Of a stretch of DNA of 64,000 nt, positions 62,594 through 64,000 are shown in pieces. Below the pieces are notes generated by a model, which made no database searches, was not told the origin of the DNA, and was given only the letters and a program-made list of their open reading frames with translations. The stretch is from Acinetobacter bereziniae LMG 1003 = CIP 70.12 (GTDB taxonomy: Bacteria > Pseudomonadota > Gammaproteobacteria > Pseudomonadales > Moraxellaceae): the NCBI RefSeq assembly GCF_000368925.1, contig NZ_KB849755.1, forward strand, positions 649,221-713,220. The letters are read 5' to 3'. Both the position numbers and the translations under genes were made by a program. Positions within the stretch are counted from its first letter, which is position 1, and the number at the start of each line of letters is the position of its first letter.

Positions 62594-64000
62594 TTAGTGC
62601 TCCCCTGCCAAGATTTGAATGCCTGTGGTGTTCACACCACCTTGGCGTACGTCAAGATTGACGGTATTTAATGCATTTTGTGTTTCAGGCAAATAGTGCG
62701 GTCGTTTGAATTGAATGGCCTGTAAGTAAGCCGTCGGTGTCAACATATAGATATCTGCTGTAGTTTTCGCGGTCGTATCTAACAATGTGTAATTTTGGGC
62801 ATCTAAACCACCAAGACTTAAACCTGTAATCAATACATTTTTGCTTTGCCCTGTGGTCGCATTGTCAAATTGACCTGTTGCTGTTGCTACATTCAGATTA
62901 TCCCCTGCATAGATGCCACTGAACTCGGCATGACTAAGATCTAAATCAGCAATTGTTAATCCATTATAGGTGCGATTATTTGCGCGAATGCCTGTAATAT
63001 ATTGAATCTTAGCTTGACTAATATCAGCTGTAGTTTGTGCAGTGTTATTCACTAACTCGTAGTTATGTGCATCTGCACCACTTAGGCTAATTCCTTGAAT
63101 GCTTACTTGTTTGGCATTACCCACATTTTTATCACTGAATTGTCCTGTTGCTGATACGACTTTCAGTTCATCACCTGCGATCTGACCTGTAAATTGTGCT
63201 GCTGCTGTATTCAACGTTGCTTGTGTACTGGCATCATAAACACGATTATTTGCTGTGATTCCTGTGACTTGGTTAATTTTGGCTTTAGCAATATCCAATG
63301 CACCATCAACAAAGCTCAGATCGTAGTTTTTATCAACACCATTGGCTTTGTTCGTATAACTGCCTGCGTCTTTAGCGGTTATGGATGCTGTGACACCAGA
63401 AAGTACAGATTCGGTTTCACCATTGACCAAACCTGTTGCACTAAAGCCTGATGCTGTTTGGTTTTTACCGTTATAGGTCGTATTTAAACTATTCGCTGTC
63501 ACCGTCGCTTTGGCTTTGGCAATATCTAAAGCCCCATCGACAAAGGTCAAATCGTAGTTTTTATCAACGCCATTGGCTTTATTCGTATAACTACCTGCAT
63601 CTTTAGCCGTTACAGATGCCGTCACACCAGAAAGTACAGATTCGGTTTCACCATTGACCAAACCTGTTGCACTAAAGCCTGACGCTGTTTGATTTTGTCC
63701 GTTATAAACAGTTGATACGCTATTCGCCGTTACAGTCGCTTTGGCTTTGGCAATATCCAATGCTCCATCAACAAAGGTCAGATCGTAGTTTTTATCAACA
63801 CCATTGGCTTTGTTTGTATAACTGCCTGCGTCTTTAGCCGTTACAGAGGCTGTGACACCTGTCAATACAGAACTATCTTCGCCATTCACCAAACCAGTAG
63901 CACTAAAACCTGATGCAGTTTGATTTTGTCCGTTATAAACAGTTGATACGCTATTCGCTGTCACCGTCGCTTTGGCTTTGGCAATATCCAAAGCGCCATC
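62594..64000 (-). CDS. TpsA-type exoprotein, C-terminal part with MBG and YDG repeats
   Basis: The C-terminal 468 residues of a large secreted protein; the frame is open through the right edge, so the secretion domain is outside the window. Three 77-residue MBG-type units (DIAKAKATVTANS...VDGAL) occupy 63296-63988. Two YDG-type repeats of about 90 residues each follow (KINQVTGITANNRVYDAS and KIQYITGIRANNRTYNGL), then a unique tail with GGVNTTGIQILAGEH. It is coupled to tpsB, as in two-partner secretion. It is likely an adhesin or similar filamentous exoprotein; the specific role is unknown. Repeat number may vary by recombination. Confidence 0.85.
   Translation of the reverse strand, partial: DGALDIAKAKATVTANSVSTVYNGQNQTASGFSATGLVNGEDSSVLTGVTASVTAKDAGSYTNKANGVDKNYDLTFVDGALDIAKAKATVTANSVSTVYNGQNQTASGFSATGLVNGETESVLSGVTASVTAKDAGSYTNKANGVDKNYDLTFVDGALDIAKAKATVTANSLNTTYNGKNQTASGFSATGLVNGETESVLSGVTASITAKDAGSYTNKANGVDKNYDLSFVDGALDIAKAKINQVTGITANNRVYDASTQATLNTAAAQFTGQIAGDELKVVSATGQFSDKNVGNAKQVSIQGISLSGADAHNYELVNNTAQTTADISQAKIQYITGIRANNRTYNGLTIADLDLSHAEFSGIYAGDNLNVATATGQFDNATTGQSKNVLITGLSLGGLDAQNYTLLDTTAKTTADIYMLTPTAYLQAIQFKRPHYLPETQNALNTVNLDVRQGGVNTTGIQILAGEH
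63296..63988 (-). repeat. Three tandem 231 bp coding repeats in tpsA
   Basis: Units at 63758-63988, 63527-63757 and 63296-63526 encode 77-residue MBG modules. They differ at only a handful of residues, for example EDSSVLTG in the first versus ETESVLSG in the others. DNA similarity is high by eye. The array continues past the right edge, since the preceding codons again read DGAL. Confidence 0.9.

Noticed and set aside
1..64000. CRISPR arrays, tRNA or rRNA genes, prophage, insertion sequences
   Set aside because: I saw no regularly spaced short repeats, cloverleaf-like genes, rRNA sequence, phage genes or transposases. The only arrays are the coding repeats in tpsA.

Overview
This window looks like chromosomal DNA from an Acinetobacter species. 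It is AT-rich, codes densely on both strands, and carries a gene repertoire I associate with that genus: RapA beside RluA, a complete hut regulon, Acr3-type ars genes, purMN beside an AI-2E family protein and Hda, and two secreted CSLREA/GlyGly-CTERM proteins. The species cannot be fixed by reading alone. I see no rRNA, tRNA, CRISPR array, prophage or transposase.

Layout. 0-4 kb: the 5' part of a ferredoxin reductase, a divergent FabR/DesT-like TetR regulator, dapB and an AI-2E family membrane protein. 4-10 kb: a long-chain acyl-CoA synthetase, then rapA and rluA. 10-15 kb: a looser accessory stretch with a lipoprotein, a membrane-anchored SRPBCC protein with a MerR regulator, a gene-free 1.1 kb that holds a possible small transcription unit, a TetR regulator and a heme-oxygenase-like protein. 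15.4-18.6 kb: a metal and metalloid resistance cluster (CDF efflux with a Pb/Cd-type MerR regulator; acr3-arsR divergent from arsC). 18.8-25 kb: the tRNA hydroxylation protein TrhP with a YfhL ferredoxin, LysR/azoR, ahpF and a DsbA/HCCA-isomerase-like protein. 25-28 kb: a TelA-type three-gene cluster. 28-32.5 kb: two tandem CSLREA surface proteins with GlyGly-CTERM tails. 32.6-45.7 kb: mostly housekeeping genes (hda, purMN, sppA, a lipid A acyltransferase, comEC, lolCD) plus a PilZ-like protein and a LysE-type exporter. 46-49.2 kb: an SDR and a Baeyer-Villiger-type monooxygenase with a divergent TetR regulator. 49.3-50.4 kb: two small envelope proteins. 50.7-60.6 kb: glutamate dehydrogenase and the hut regulon. 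60.9-64 kb: a two-partner secretion pair whose TpsA runs off the right edge.

How the genes work together. HutH, HutU, HutI and HutG convert histidine to glutamate and formamide, HutT imports the substrate, and HutC represses through TGTATATACA-type palindromes seen upstream of both hutU and hutC. Glutamate dehydrogenase sits directly downstream and would pass glutamate to 2-oxoglutarate, but in this sequence it is broken by a single in-frame TGA codon. The metal cluster pairs each pump with its own sensor. The CSLREA pair and the TPS pair are secreted or surface systems.

The main observations beyond ordinary annotation are: the nonsense codon in glutamate dehydrogenase; a family of about 160-180 bp intergenic repeats present four times in both orientations; a promoter-operator-terminator unit with no ORF at about 13.1-13.3 kb; the tandem CSLREA/GlyGly-CTERM genes; the TelA cluster with a second TelA-like protein; and near-identical 231 bp repeats in the TpsA gene.
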